From JBBROS01 sp965260995 (lineage in GTDB: Bacteria; Pseudomonadota; Alphaproteobacteria; Acetobacterales; Acetobacteraceae): a stretch of 64,000 nucleotides of DNA. Each line of letters starts with the position of its first letter. The stretch's first letter is position 1. The notes under the pieces were generated by a model. That model made no database searches. It saw nothing but the letters and a program-made list of their open reading frames with translations, and was not told the origin of the DNA. Positions 1 to 8,464 of the stretch are shown here, piece after piece. The translations under genes were made by a program, and so were the position numbers. The stretch covers positions 310,001 to 374,000 of the forward strand of contig CBDHCD010000003.1 of NCBI GenBank assembly GCA_965260995.1, given 5' to 3'.

Positions 1-843
1 GCCGGAGATGAGTGCCCGGTTGTTGGAGGCATCGTCCCAGCTGAACACGTCGCCGGGCAGGTGCGGGATCAGCTTCTTGCTGTATTCGAGCACCTGTTTG
101 ACCTGGTCGGACTTGACGGTGATGTTGCCCTTGGCGTCCACGAGTTCGGCGCCGAAGCCGGCGAACAGGCCGCCGACCCAGTCGACGGCGTCGGTGAACT
201 GGCCGAGCGGCAGGCCGAACGGCATTCCGGCCTTGTTGCACTTCTCGGCTGCGCTCAGGAAGGCGTCCCAGTTCCACTTGTCGTAGTCGGGACCCATCTC
301 GCCGGTGGCCGGGAACGACTTTTGCAGGTCCATGCCGACGTGCTCTTTGAACACGTCCATGCGGGACACGCAGTTCTTGCCTTGGGAGCCGCTGATGGAC
401 GGCATCGCCTTGTAGGAGCCTTTGACGTTGCAAAGGTATTCGACGACCTGGTTGAGCTTGCCGTACTTGGCGGAGAGGCGCTTGACCACGTCGTCCATCG
501 GCTCGAGCTGGTCGGCGTTGTTGCGGACCTCCCAGGTGGGATAGGCGAGGATATCGTGGCCGGAGCGGGCCTGGCGCTCGGCGGCGATGGTGAGCAGGTT
601 CTTGTTGCCGACCGAAGTGATGAAGTCGATCGAGACCTCAACCTTGTTCTTCTCGCCCCATTGGTTGACGAGCTGGCGCATGACGTCGTTGGCGCCGGGC
701 ACCCAATGGTCCCACAGCCCGGCGGTGAGGCGGCCGGCGGCGGCGGCGGTGCGGACGTGCACGAGCGGCAGGGCCGCCGCGGCCGCGCCGAGCTTGAGGG
801 CGTTGCGGCGCGAGGTGGTGGGCTTGTTGGGGATGTCGGTCAT
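1..843 (-). CDS. ABC transporter substrate-binding protein, family 1, 3' end outside window
   Basis: The gene starts at an ATG at 843 and runs off the left edge, so only the first 281 codons are present. The N-terminus has a twin-arginine motif (SRRNALK, arginines at about 12-13) followed by an alanine-rich hydrophobic stretch, a typical Tat export signal of alphaproteobacterial solute-binding proteins. The mature part is rich in Trp and Tyr (WDHWVPGAND near the start, then DKWNWDAF and DWVGGLFAGFGAEL), as in periplasmic proteins that bind sugars or polyols for ABC import. The substrate cannot be read from the sequence. Permease and ATPase genes would be expected to the left, outside the window. 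It is transcribed away from the amidohydrolase at 1021, leaving 177 bases for divergent promoters. Confidence 0.85.
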   Translation of the reverse strand, partial: MTDIPNKPTTSRRNALKLGAAAAALPLVHVRTAAAAGRLTAGLWDHWVPGANDVMRQLVNQWGEKNKVEVSIDFITSVGNKNLLTIAAERQARSGHDILAYPTWEVRNNADQLEPMDDVVKRLSAKYGKLNQVVEYLCNVKGSYKAMPSISGSQGKNCVSRMDVFKEHVGMDLQKSFPATGEMGPDYDKWNWDAFLSAAEKCNKAGMPFGLPLGQFTDAVDWVGGLFAGFGAELVDAKGNITVKSDQVKQVLEYSKKLIPHLPGDVFSWDDASNNRALISG

Positions 844-1020
844 CAAGCAGTCTCCCATCGCGGCCCGTTGTCCGGGCGGCTTGCTCATAGCTTTGTTCAG
901 GACATGGCAGCATTGCACGGCGAGGTGGCATCTGCAAAATGAATCGGCGCGCGGTGGTCAGGGCGGGAGCGAGCGGGTTTACTGACGATGAGGCCCGTCC
1001 ATTGATGAAAGTGCTCGCCG

Positions 1021-2277
1021 ATGCTCGACTTGGTGATCCGCAACGCCGTGGTGGGGCAGCCCCGCGGGTTCAGCGTGACGGACGTGGGCATCGCAGGCGG
1101 GCGGATCGCGGCGATCGGGCCGGGGCTGGACGGGTCAGGGCTGGATGCGGCGGAGACGATCGAGGCGGCGGGCGGGCTGTTGGTGCCGGGGCTGGTGGAA
1201 ACGCACATCCACCTCGACAAGTCCTGCATCATGGACCGTTGCGCGCTGGGCGAGGGGACCGCGAAAGAGGCGATCCGGGAAACGGCGGCGGCGAAGCGGG
1301 GGTTCGACGCCGAGGACGTTTATGACCGGGGGCGGCGGACGCTGGAGCGGTGCGTGTCGTGGGGGACGATGCACATGCGGACGCAGGTCGAGGTCGATCC
1401 GGGGGTGGGAATGGCCGGGTTCGAGGGGGTGCAGCGGCTGCAGCGGGACTACGGCTGGGCGCTCGACCTTGAGATCTGCGTGTTCCCGCAGGAGGGGCTG
1501 CTGAACAACCTGGGCACGGACGCGCTGCTGGTGGAAGGATTGCGGCGGGGCGCGCGGGTGATCGGGGGCGCCCCCTACGTCGACAGCGACCCTCGGGGGC
1601 AGATCGACCGGCTGTTCGAGCTGGCGCGCGAGTTCGACGTGGACATCGACATGCACCTCGACCTCGCGGGCATGACGGACGCGATGCAGGCCGATTACGT
1701 GTGCCGCAAGACGGAGGAGTACGGCTGGGGCGGCCGGGTGACGGTGGGGCACCTGACGCGGCTGTGCCTGGAAGGGACGGAGCGGTTCGACGCGGTGGCC
1801 GGGCAGTTGGCGCGGGCGGGCGTGGCGGTGACGGTGATGCCGGCGACCGACCTTTACGCGATGGGCAAGCAGGGGCGTCACGACGCGCCGCGAGGGGTGG
1901 TGCAGGTGGAAGGGCTGCGGGCGGCGGGGGTGTGCTGCTCCATTTCGACCAACAACGTGATGAACCTGTTCACGCCGTTCGGGGATGGTTCGCTGATGCG
2001 GATGGCGAACCTGTATGCCAACGTGGCCCACGTGGCCCGGCCGCAGGAGCTGGCGGCGTGCCTGGCGATGGTGAGCACGGAGGCGGCGCGGCTGATGCGC
2101 AACCCGGACTACGGGATCGAGGTGGGGAAGCCGGCGGACTTGGTGCTGCTGGACGCGGCGGACCCGGCCGGGGCGGTGGCGACGCTGGCGCAGCCGCTGT
2201 GGGGATTGAAGCGGGGGCGGCGGAGTTTTTCACGGGCGCGGGCGGCGCTCAATCCGCCGGGCAGGGCGGGGGCATGA
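1021..2277 (+). CDS. cytosine deaminase-like amidohydrolase
   Basis: A 418-residue metal-dependent hydrolase of the amidohydrolase superfamily, closest in layout to cytosine deaminase and isopropylammelide hydrolase. An N-terminal beta-sandwich segment leads to the metal motif HIHLDK (His 62 and 64), then DMHLD near 210 and VGHL near 243. The C-terminal GKPADLVLLD returns to the sandwich domain. Around residue 310, where cytosine deaminase has a metal-binding or catalytic Asp in HDD, this protein reads STNN, so the substrate or metal chemistry may differ. The expected reaction is hydrolytic deamination or amide cleavage of a cyclic nitrogen compound in the cytoplasm. No strong ribosome site precedes the ATG. 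It is a single-gene unit, divergent from a sugar-type ABC binding protein that may share its metabolic context. Confidence 0.8.
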   Translation: MLDLVIRNAVVGQPRGFSVTDVGIAGGRIAAIGPGLDGSGLDAAETIEAAGGLLVPGLVETHIHLDKSCIMDRCALGEGTAKEAIRETAAAKRGFDAEDVYDRGRRTLERCVSWGTMHMRTQVEVDPGVGMAGFEGVQRLQRDYGWALDLEICVFPQEGLLNNLGTDALLVEGLRRGARVIGGAPYVDSDPRGQIDRLFELAREFDVDIDMHLDLAGMTDAMQADYVCRKTEEYGWGGRVTVGHLTRLCLEGTERFDAVAGQLARAGVAVTVMPATDLYAMGKQGRHDAPRGVVQVEGLRAAGVCCSISTNNVMNLFTPFGDGSLMRMANLYANVAHVARPQELAACLAMVSTEAARLMRNPDYGIEVGKPADLVLLDAADPAGAVATLAQPLWGLKRGRRSFSRARAALNPPGRAGA

Positions 2278-2392
2278 GGGTCGCCGTGGGCGGGCGGCAG
2301 CGGGGCGGGCAGCGCGTTCGAGGAGTGGGCGATGACAATCCGTTGGCGTGCTCTCAGGCTCGCCACCCTCGCCGAAGCACGGAGCACGGTCC

Positions 2393-3364
2393 ATGGTGAC
2401 CAGGCCGGGCTGGCTCGCGTCCGCCACGGGCCGATGGTGGCCGAAGCGGCTCTGCGCTGACCCGGCTCCGACGCCAGAAGCGCCGGACCCGGCATCGAAC
2501 GGCCAGAAGGGCCGCGAAGCGGGACGGGCCAGGACCGTCCTGCTCGGCGGGGTGCCGACGGTGCTGGAAGGGGCGGCGGACGATCCGTACTTCCAGAACG
2601 TCAAAGAACACGCGGCCTATTTCGACGGGTTCGCGGCGCTGCTGGCCCGGCATGTGGACCCGGACGCGACGGTGCTGGACGTGGGGGCCAACATCGGGCT
2701 GTCGACGATCCTGCTGGCGCGGGCGGCGAGGCGGGTGATCGCCTACGAGCCGTCGCCGCCGAACGCCGAGTACTTGCGACGCAACCTGGCGGCGAACGGG
2801 ATCGGCAACGTCGAGGTCAGAGCGGCGGCGTCGTCGAGCGCGGCTGGGGTGCTGCGCTTCCACGTGTCGGCGTTCGGAGCGGGGTCGCACGTGGTGGCGG
2901 CGGGGCACGTATCGGGCGAGAGCATGAGCGCGGTGGAGGTGCCGGCGGTGGCGTTGGACGACGAGGGATTGCCGGCGGTCGCGTTCATCAAGATGGACGC
3001 CGAGGGGCACGAGCCGGAGGTGCTGGCCGGGGCGCGGGCATTGCTCGCGCGGGACCGGCCGCTGATCTACACCGAGATCAACCTGTGGTGCCTGTCGGCG
3101 TTCGCCGGGCACAGCCTGGGAGCACTGGTCAAGGCATTGTGGCGGGCGCACGAGGTGTTCGGGCCGGAGAAGGGCGGAGGGCTCGCCCCGATCCCGGACG
3201 GCTACCAGTTCCTGCACGACGCCATCGCATACCGGAAGGGGGTGGTGGACGTGGTGCTGCGGCCGCGGGCGGGGGTGGCGCTGCCGGCGTTGGCGGAGAT
3301 GACGTGGCCGGAGGCGGCGCGGGCGGCGGCGCGAGGTGCTCGGTCAGACGACCCGGCGGGGTAG
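2393..3364 (+). CDS. FkbM family methyltransferase
   Basis: A SAM-dependent methyltransferase of about 323 residues. The SAM-binding motif I is VLDVGANIGL near residue 98, followed by the acidic motif AYEPSPPN and the FkbM signature IKMDAEGHEPEVL. FkbM proteins usually O-methylate sugars or polyketide-like acceptors; the acceptor here is unknown. I prefer the ATG at 2393; an in-frame GTG at 2348 would add 15 residues with no homology-like content. The first 45 residues (Pro/Arg-rich) look poorly conserved in either case. It sits 70 bases or more after the amidohydrolase on the same strand and no clear terminator separates them. The C-terminal 40 residues are alanine/arginine-rich and may be a lineage-specific tail. 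Confidence 0.8.
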   Translation: MVTRPGWLASATGRWWPKRLCADPAPTPEAPDPASNGQKGREAGRARTVLLGGVPTVLEGAADDPYFQNVKEHAAYFDGFAALLARHVDPDATVLDVGANIGLSTILLARAARRVIAYEPSPPNAEYLRRNLAANGIGNVEVRAAASSSAAGVLRFHVSAFGAGSHVVAAGHVSGESMSAVEVPAVALDDEGLPAVAFIKMDAEGHEPEVLAGARALLARDRPLIYTEINLWCLSAFAGHSLGALVKALWRAHEVFGPEKGGGLAPIPDGYQFLHDAIAYRKGVVDVVLRPRAGVALPALAEMTWPEAARAAARGARSDDPAG

Positions 3365-3608
3365 CTCGCGTGGGCGGCCGCGGCGGGAGAGCGGCTGCCC
3401 GCGTCGTCGCACCCGTGTCGGCGACGCGGGTCTTGGGCGGGGCGTTCGTCCGCGGACCAAGCAGCCGGCGAAGACTGGTGCCGGGCGCGTGCCCGAGCGG
3501 CTGCGGCGCCGCACCGACGATCGCGCCATCAGACCGGCGCTTGAGAGTAGTGGGCCGCTCGGGCAGTAGATGAGGCTTTCACCGACGTTGATGTTTGAGG
3601 GCCGGACC

Positions 3609-6600
3609 ATGCCGCTGCTGACCTCCCGCCGCTTCGCGCCGCTGTTGATCACGCAGACCCTCGGCGCGCTGAACGACAACTTGTTCAAGAACGCCCTGGT
3701 GGTGCTGGTGCTGTTCCAAGGGGGGCATTCCTCGGGGCCGGCGTTGGCGGCGGCGGCAGGGGGCGTGTTCATCCTGCCGTACGTGCTGCTGTCGGCGACG
3801 GCGGGGCAGGTGGCGGACCGATTCGAGATGGCGCGGACCATCCGATTCGTGAAGCTGGCCGAGGTGGGGCTGATGCTGCTGGCAACGGCCGGGTTCTTGC
3901 TGGGGAGCACGGGGCTGCTGTTCGTGGTGCTGTTCGGGATGGGGGTGCATTCCACGTTCTTCGGACCGCTGAAATACGGCATCCTGCCGAGCCTTCTGCG
4001 CGAACGGGAGCTGGTGGCGGGGAACGGGCTGGTGGAGGCGGGGACGTTCCTCGGCATCCTGGCGGGAACGGTCGCGGGGAGCGCGCTGATCGCCTGGCCC
4101 GGCGGCGCGGGGTGGGTGTCGGCGGCGGGGCTCGGGGTGGCGCTGTGCGGGGTGGCGGGTGCCGCGTTCGTGCCGGCCTCGCCACCCCGCGCGCCGGACT
4201 TGCGGATCGGGTGGAACGTCGCGCGGGAAACGGCGGCGCTGCTCGCGTTGGCGCGGGGAAACCGGGTGGTTTGGCGCTCGGTGCTGGCGCTGAGCTGGTT
4301 CTGGGTAATGGGAGCGACGCTGCTGGCGGAGCTGCCGACGGTGGTGCGGGACATGGGGGCCGCGCCGCCGGTGTTCACGTTGATGTTGGCGGTGTTCTCG
4401 ATGGGCGTGGGGCTGGGGTCGGTGCTGTGCCCGCGGCTGCTGCGGGGAGAGGTCTCGGCGCGGCTCGTTCCGGCGGCGGCATTAGGGTTGAGCGTGTTCT
4501 TGGCGGATTTCGGGTTCGCGGTCGGGCATGGGCATGGGCTGGCAAGCGTCGGGGCGGTGCTGGAAAGCGTCGCCGGGTGGCGGATGTTGGCCGACCTGCT
4601 GCTGCTGGCGGCGTGCGGGGGCGTCTACTCGGTGCCGCTGTACGCGATGATCCAGGAGCGGTCGGCGGTGGCGGCCCGGGCGCGGATGGTGGCGGCGAAC
4701 AACGTGGTCAACGCGGCGGCGATGGCGCTGGCGGCGGCGGTGGCGGCCGGGTTGGCGCTGTGGGGCATCGGGCCGGTGGCGGTGCTGTGGCTGGCGGCGC
4801 TCGCCAACCTGGCGGTCACCGTGTGGACGCTGCGGCTGCTGCCGCAGGACGCGGTGAAGGCGGTGTTCCGTTGGTATTTCCGCGCGTTGCACGGCGTGTC
4901 GGTACGGGGGATGGAGCATGTGCCGCCTCCTGGGGCGCGGGCGATAGTGGTGGTGAACCATCAGAGCTTCGCCGACGGGTGCCTGGTGGGGGCGTTCCTG
5001 CCGGGGTCGCCGATGTTCGTGGTGGACGTGCGGATCGCGCGGCAAGCGTGGGCGCGGCCGTTCCTGTCCGTGGTGCGGTTCTTCACGACGGACCAGACCA
5101 ATCCCTACAGCGTGCGGGCGATGGTTCAAGCCGTGCGGGACGGGGAGCGGCTGGTGGTGTTCCCGGAAGGGCGGATCACGCGGACCGGGTCGTTAATGAA
5201 GATGTACGAGGGGGCCGGGCTGGTGGCGGACCGGGCGGGGGCGGTGATCGTGCCGGTGCGGATCGACGGGCTGCTGGCGACGCCGTTGTCGCGCATGGGG
5301 GGGCGGGTGCGGCGGCAGTGGTTCCCGCCGTTGTCGCTGACGGTGCTGCCGCCCGTGCGGGTCGAGGTGGTGGATGGCGCGCGGGGCCGGGCGCGCCGCC
5401 GGGCGATCGGGGCGATGCTGCGGGTGGTGATGGAGCGGGCGGCGTTCGAGGGCGCGGAGACGGGCCGGTCCTTGTTCGCGGCGCTGCTGGACGCGCAGGC
5501 GAGGCAAGGGGCGGGGACGGCGATCATCGAGGACACGGCGCTGGCGCCGTTGAGCTACGGGCGGATCGTGCTGGGGGCGGCGGTGCTGGGGCGGCAGTTG
5601 GCGGCCTTGGCGCCGGAAGGGGGGCGGATCGGGGTGATGCTGCCGAACGCCAACGGGGCGGTGGTGACGTTCATGGCGCTGCAGGCCTTCGGGCGGGTGC
5701 CGGCGATGCTGAACGTGTCGGCCGGGGCGGCGGCGATGCTGGGGGCGTGCGAGGCGGCGGGGGTGGGGGTGGTGCTGTCGTCGCGGGCGTTCGTCGAGAA
5801 AGGAAAATTGGAGGCGGTGGCGGCGCGGATGGCGGAAGGCGTGCGGTTCGTCTGGCTGGAGGACGTTCGGGCGGGGATCGGGACCGGGGCCAAGCTGCGG
5901 GGCTGGGTGGCGGCACGGACGGCCCGGCGGCTGCCGGGCGCTGCCGCGCATCCAGACCGGGCGGCGGTGGTACTGTTCACCAGCGGGTCGGAGGGGGTGC
6001 CGAAGGGGGTGGTGCTGAGCCACCGCAACATCCTGGCCAACGTCGCGCAGGTGAGCGCGGTGATCGATTTTAACGCCTCCGACCGGGTGTTCAACGCGAT
6101 GCCGATGTTCCACGCTTTCGGGCTAACGGGGGCGACGCTGCTGCCGCTGTTGTCGGGGGTGCGGTCGTTCCTTTACCCGTCGCCGCTGCATTACAAGATC
6201 ATTCCGGAGCTGATCTACGGCACGGACAGCACGATCGGGTTCGGGACCGAAACGTTCCTCGCCGGATGGGCGCGGTTCGCGCACCCGTATGACTTCTACG
6301 CGATGCGTTACATCGTGTGCGGGGCGGAGCGGGTGCGCGACGAGACCCGGCGGCTGTATGGCGAGCGGTTCGGGGTCCGGCTGCTGGAGGGATACGGGGC
6401 CACGGAGACGGCGCCGGTGCTGGCGTTGAACACGTTCATGCACGGGCGGGCCGGATCGGTGGGGCGGCTGCTGCCGGGAGTGGAGCATCGGCTGGACGCG
6501 GTACCAGGGATCGAGGACGGGGGGCGGCTGCTGGTGCGGGGCCCCAACGTGATGCTGGGATACCTGCGGCAGAGCGCGCCGGGGGTGCTGGAACCGGTAG

Positions 6601-6992
6601 AGGGGGGCTGGTACGACACCGGGGACGTGTGCACCGTCGATGCGGAAAGGTTCGTGACGCTGGTGGCGCGGGCGAAGCGGTTCGCCAAGATCGGGGGGGA
6701 GATGGTGTCGATGCCCGCGGCGGAGCAGCTGGCGATGGAGCTGTGGCCGGATGCCGTGCACGCCGTGGTGGCGGTGGAGGATCGGCGCAAGGGCGAGGCG
6801 CTGTTGTTGCTGACGACCTGCACGGACGCGACGAGCGGGGCGCTGCTGGCCAAGGCGCGGGAGCGGGGTGTGGCGGAGATCGCGGTGCCGCGGGCGGTGC
6901 GGGTGGTGGCGGCGTTGCCGATGCTAGGGTCAGGCAAGATAGACTACGTGGCGGTGGGGCGGATGGCGGCCGGGGAGCGAGCGGCTGCTTGA
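3609..6992 (+). CDS. aas: LplT-PlsC-acyl-ACP synthetase fusion (lysophospholipid transport and reacylation)
   Basis: A 1127-residue inner-membrane fusion protein. Residues 1 to about 405 form an MFS transporter beginning RRFAPLLITQTLGALNDNL, as in LplT lysophospholipid flippases. Next is a PlsC-type acyltransferase with the catalytic H-x4-D (NHQSFAD, near 450) and FPEG glycerophosphate motif. The C-terminal half is an AMP-forming acyl-ACP/CoA synthetase with the P-loop TSGSEGVPKG near 790, YGATE near 927 and YDTGD. Family knowledge says it imports 2-acyl-lysophospholipids and reacylates them with an acyl group activated on ACP. I chose the ATG at 3609 because relatives begin with a few residues before RRF; an upstream start at 3570 adds 13 residues without support. 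The gene ends at a strong inverted repeat shared with the convergent serine hydrolase. Confidence 0.9.
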   Translation: MPLLTSRRFAPLLITQTLGALNDNLFKNALVVLVLFQGGHSSGPALAAAAGGVFILPYVLLSATAGQVADRFEMARTIRFVKLAEVGLMLLATAGFLLGSTGLLFVVLFGMGVHSTFFGPLKYGILPSLLRERELVAGNGLVEAGTFLGILAGTVAGSALIAWPGGAGWVSAAGLGVALCGVAGAAFVPASPPRAPDLRIGWNVARETAALLALARGNRVVWRSVLALSWFWVMGATLLAELPTVVRDMGAAPPVFTLMLAVFSMGVGLGSVLCPRLLRGEVSARLVPAAALGLSVFLADFGFAVGHGHGLASVGAVLESVAGWRMLADLLLLAACGGVYSVPLYAMIQERSAVAARARMVAANNVVNAAAMALAAAVAAGLALWGIGPVAVLWLAALANLAVTVWTLRLLPQDAVKAVFRWYFRALHGVSVRGMEHVPPPGARAIVVVNHQSFADGCLVGAFLPGSPMFVVDVRIARQAWARPFLSVVRFFTTDQTNPYSVRAMVQAVRDGERLVVFPEGRITRTGSLMKMYEGAGLVADRAGAVIVPVRIDGLLATPLSRMGGRVRRQWFPPLSLTVLPPVRVEVVDGARGRARRRAIGAMLRVVMERAAFEGAETGRSLFAALLDAQARQGAGTAIIEDTALAPLSYGRIVLGAAVLGRQLAALAPEGGRIGVMLPNANGAVVTFMALQAFGRVPAMLNVSAGAAAMLGACEAAGVGVVLSSRAFVEKGKLEAVAARMAEGVRFVWLEDVRAGIGTGAKLRGWVAARTARRLPGAAAHPDRAAVVLFTSGSEGVPKGVVLSHRNILANVAQVSAVIDFNASDRVFNAMPMFHAFGLTGATLLPLLSGVRSFLYPSPLHYKIIPELIYGTDSTIGFGTETFLAGWARFAHPYDFYAMRYIVCGAERVRDETRRLYGERFGVRLLEGYGATETAPVLALNTFMHGRAGSVGRLLPGVEHRLDAVPGIEDGGRLLVRGPNVMLGYLRQSAPGVLEPVEGGWYDTGDVCTVDAERFVTLVARAKRFAKIGGEMVSMPAAEQLAMELWPDAVHAVVAVEDRRKGEALLLLTTCTDATSGALLAKARERGVAEIAVPRAVRVVAALPMLGSGKIDYVAVGRMAAGERAAA

Positions 6993-7014
6993 GTGACTGC
7001 CTTCCTGGCCCAGC

Positions 7015-7055
7015 CCGTGCGAGCGAACTCGGTGGACGTCAAGCCGCTCGCACGG
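7015..7055. terminator. bidirectional terminator hairpin
   Basis: A perfect 11-bp inverted repeat (CCGTGCGAGCG at 7015-7025 and its complement at 7045-7055) with a 19-base loop lies between the converging ends of the aas-type gene (stop 6992) and the serine hydrolase (stop 7039). The right arm overlaps the last codons of the hydrolase. There is no long T tract, so efficiency as an intrinsic terminator is inferred. Confidence 0.6.
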
Positions 7056-8268
7056 CCGCGTAGGTGGCGCTCTCGAACCGCGAGAGGAGATCGAGGACGG
7101 CGGGGTCAGCGAAGGGCAGGATCTGCGTCAGGATGACGCCGGCGACGCGCTGTGCGGGGTCGATCCAGAAGTAGGTGTTGCCAAGCCCGGCCCAGGCGAG
7201 GCTGCCGGCGGACCGGCCAGCGGGCGAGGCCTCGGTGTTGATCATGAATGCGGCGCTCCACTTCTTGACCATGCCGGGGAAGAACTCGGCGTCGAGCGAG
7301 CTGCCGGGGATCGCGGTCTTGAGCTCAACGACGTTGAGGTCGGCCATCTGGTTCTCGCGCATCAGCGCGACGGTCGCGGGGCTGAGAACCCGGTCGCCGT
7401 TCTGGGCGCGGCCACCATGCAGGATCATCTGACAGAACTTCATGTAGTCGAGCGCGGTCGAGTAGAGGCCGCCGCCGCCCATGTGGAACTCTGGATCCTG
7501 CGGCAGCTCGAACGCCATCGGCATCAGGGCGCCATCGGGCTGGCGGGCGTGCATCGCGACCAGGCGCCCGCGTTGCGACGGGGCCAGCTTGAAGCTGGTG
7601 TCGGCCATGCCGAGGGGGCCGAGCAGGTTGTCCTGGAGGTACGTGCCGAGGGGCTGGCCGCTGGCGCGCTCGACCGCTTGGCCGGCCCAATCGATGTTGA
7701 TGCCGTATTCCCAACGCTCGCCGGGATCAAAGGCGAGCGGCGTGCGCAAGGCGGCGTGCTGGCAGGAGATGATGCCCGGCAGGCCGGCGAAGGCGTTGTG
7801 GCGGCCGGTGTCGGCGTTCCAGATGTCATAGGTGAAGCCGGCGGTGTGGGTCAGCAAGTGGCGCAAGGTGATGGGACGCCGGGCTGGGCGCAAAATGGGC
7901 GCGCCCGCACCGTCGAAGCCGTCGAGCACCTGGGGTGCGGCGAGCTCGGGGAGCGTGTCGGCGATCGGCCGATCGAGAGCGAGTTCGCCGCGCTCCACCA
8001 ACTGCAGGGCGGCGGCGGAGGTGATTGCTTTGGTCATGGAGGCGATCCAGAAAACGGAGTCCGGCGTCAGGTCGCCGCCCCCGGAGGCAAGGCCGCGTGT
8101 GCCGAACGCGCCTTGATAGATTGTACGGTCTTTGGTGGCAGCGAGGGCGACGACGCCAGGGACCTGACCGGTCTCGACCGCTGCGCGCAGCAGGCGATCA
8201 ATCGAGGGTTGGTCGCCTGCTTGTCGCAAGGCGGCAGGCACGGTGCTGTCCTGGCTCAGTTCGGCCAT
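7039..8268 (-). CDS. serine hydrolase, beta-lactamase class C / EstB type
   Basis: A 409-residue protein of the penicillin-binding-protein/beta-lactamase fold, hydrolase class. The nucleophile motif SxxK is SMTK at residues 77-80 and the second motif YxN is YGIN near 188; HTAGFTYD near 141-148 is typical of EstB and class C-like esterases. No signal peptide is visible, which argues for a cytoplasmic esterase or amidase rather than a periplasmic beta-lactamase. The C-terminus (SLAWAGLGNTYFWIDP) matches the usual wall of the active site in this family. It is transcribed alone and converges with the lysophospholipid acyltransferase fusion. The natural substrate is unknown; names such as beta-lactamase in databases would be over-specific. 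Confidence 0.85.
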   Translation of the reverse strand: MAELSQDSTVPAALRQAGDQPSIDRLLRAAVETGQVPGVVALAATKDRTIYQGAFGTRGLASGGGDLTPDSVFWIASMTKAITSAAALQLVERGELALDRPIADTLPELAAPQVLDGFDGAGAPILRPARRPITLRHLLTHTAGFTYDIWNADTGRHNAFAGLPGIISCQHAALRTPLAFDPGERWEYGINIDWAGQAVERASGQPLGTYLQDNLLGPLGMADTSFKLAPSQRGRLVAMHARQPDGALMPMAFELPQDPEFHMGGGGLYSTALDYMKFCQMILHGGRAQNGDRVLSPATVALMRENQMADLNVVELKTAIPGSSLDAEFFPGMVKKWSAAFMINTEASPAGRSAGSLAWAGLGNTYFWIDPAQRVAGVILTQILPFADPAVLDLLSRFESATYAAVRAA

Positions 8269-8464
8269 CGTGCGTCCCTCCCCGGCTTGGTTCGTTGAAG
8301 CCGCGGCAGCGGACCGGCGCGCTGCCGCGGCCAGCCTAGCACCGGGCGGGCGTGGGATGGAATGGTGGCGCGATGTGTCGGGCCGGTGTCACTGCGCCGG
8401 GGCTGAGATGTCCGTTTCGCAGCCCGGTGCAAACCGGGTCATGTGCGGGTGGGTCGGCCCTCAG

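Noticed and set aside
61..942. 293-codon plus-strand frame opposite the ABC binding protein
   Set aside because: No recognisable domain and Val/Gly/Glu-rich shadow composition; the minus-strand frame has a Tat signal and family motifs.
4112..6073. 653-codon open frame on the plus strand inside the aas-type gene
   Set aside because: The translation is almost entirely Gly, Ala and Arg, the typical shadow of a GC-rich gene in another frame; the LplT-PlsC-AAS frame carries all motifs.
8269..8464. possible riboswitch-like pairing in the serine hydrolase/YejA-like intergenic region
   Set aside because: Several short GC-rich complementarities exist (for example GCCCGGTG with surrounding bases), but there is no conserved core I can name, and the region is upstream only of the leftward hydrolase gene.
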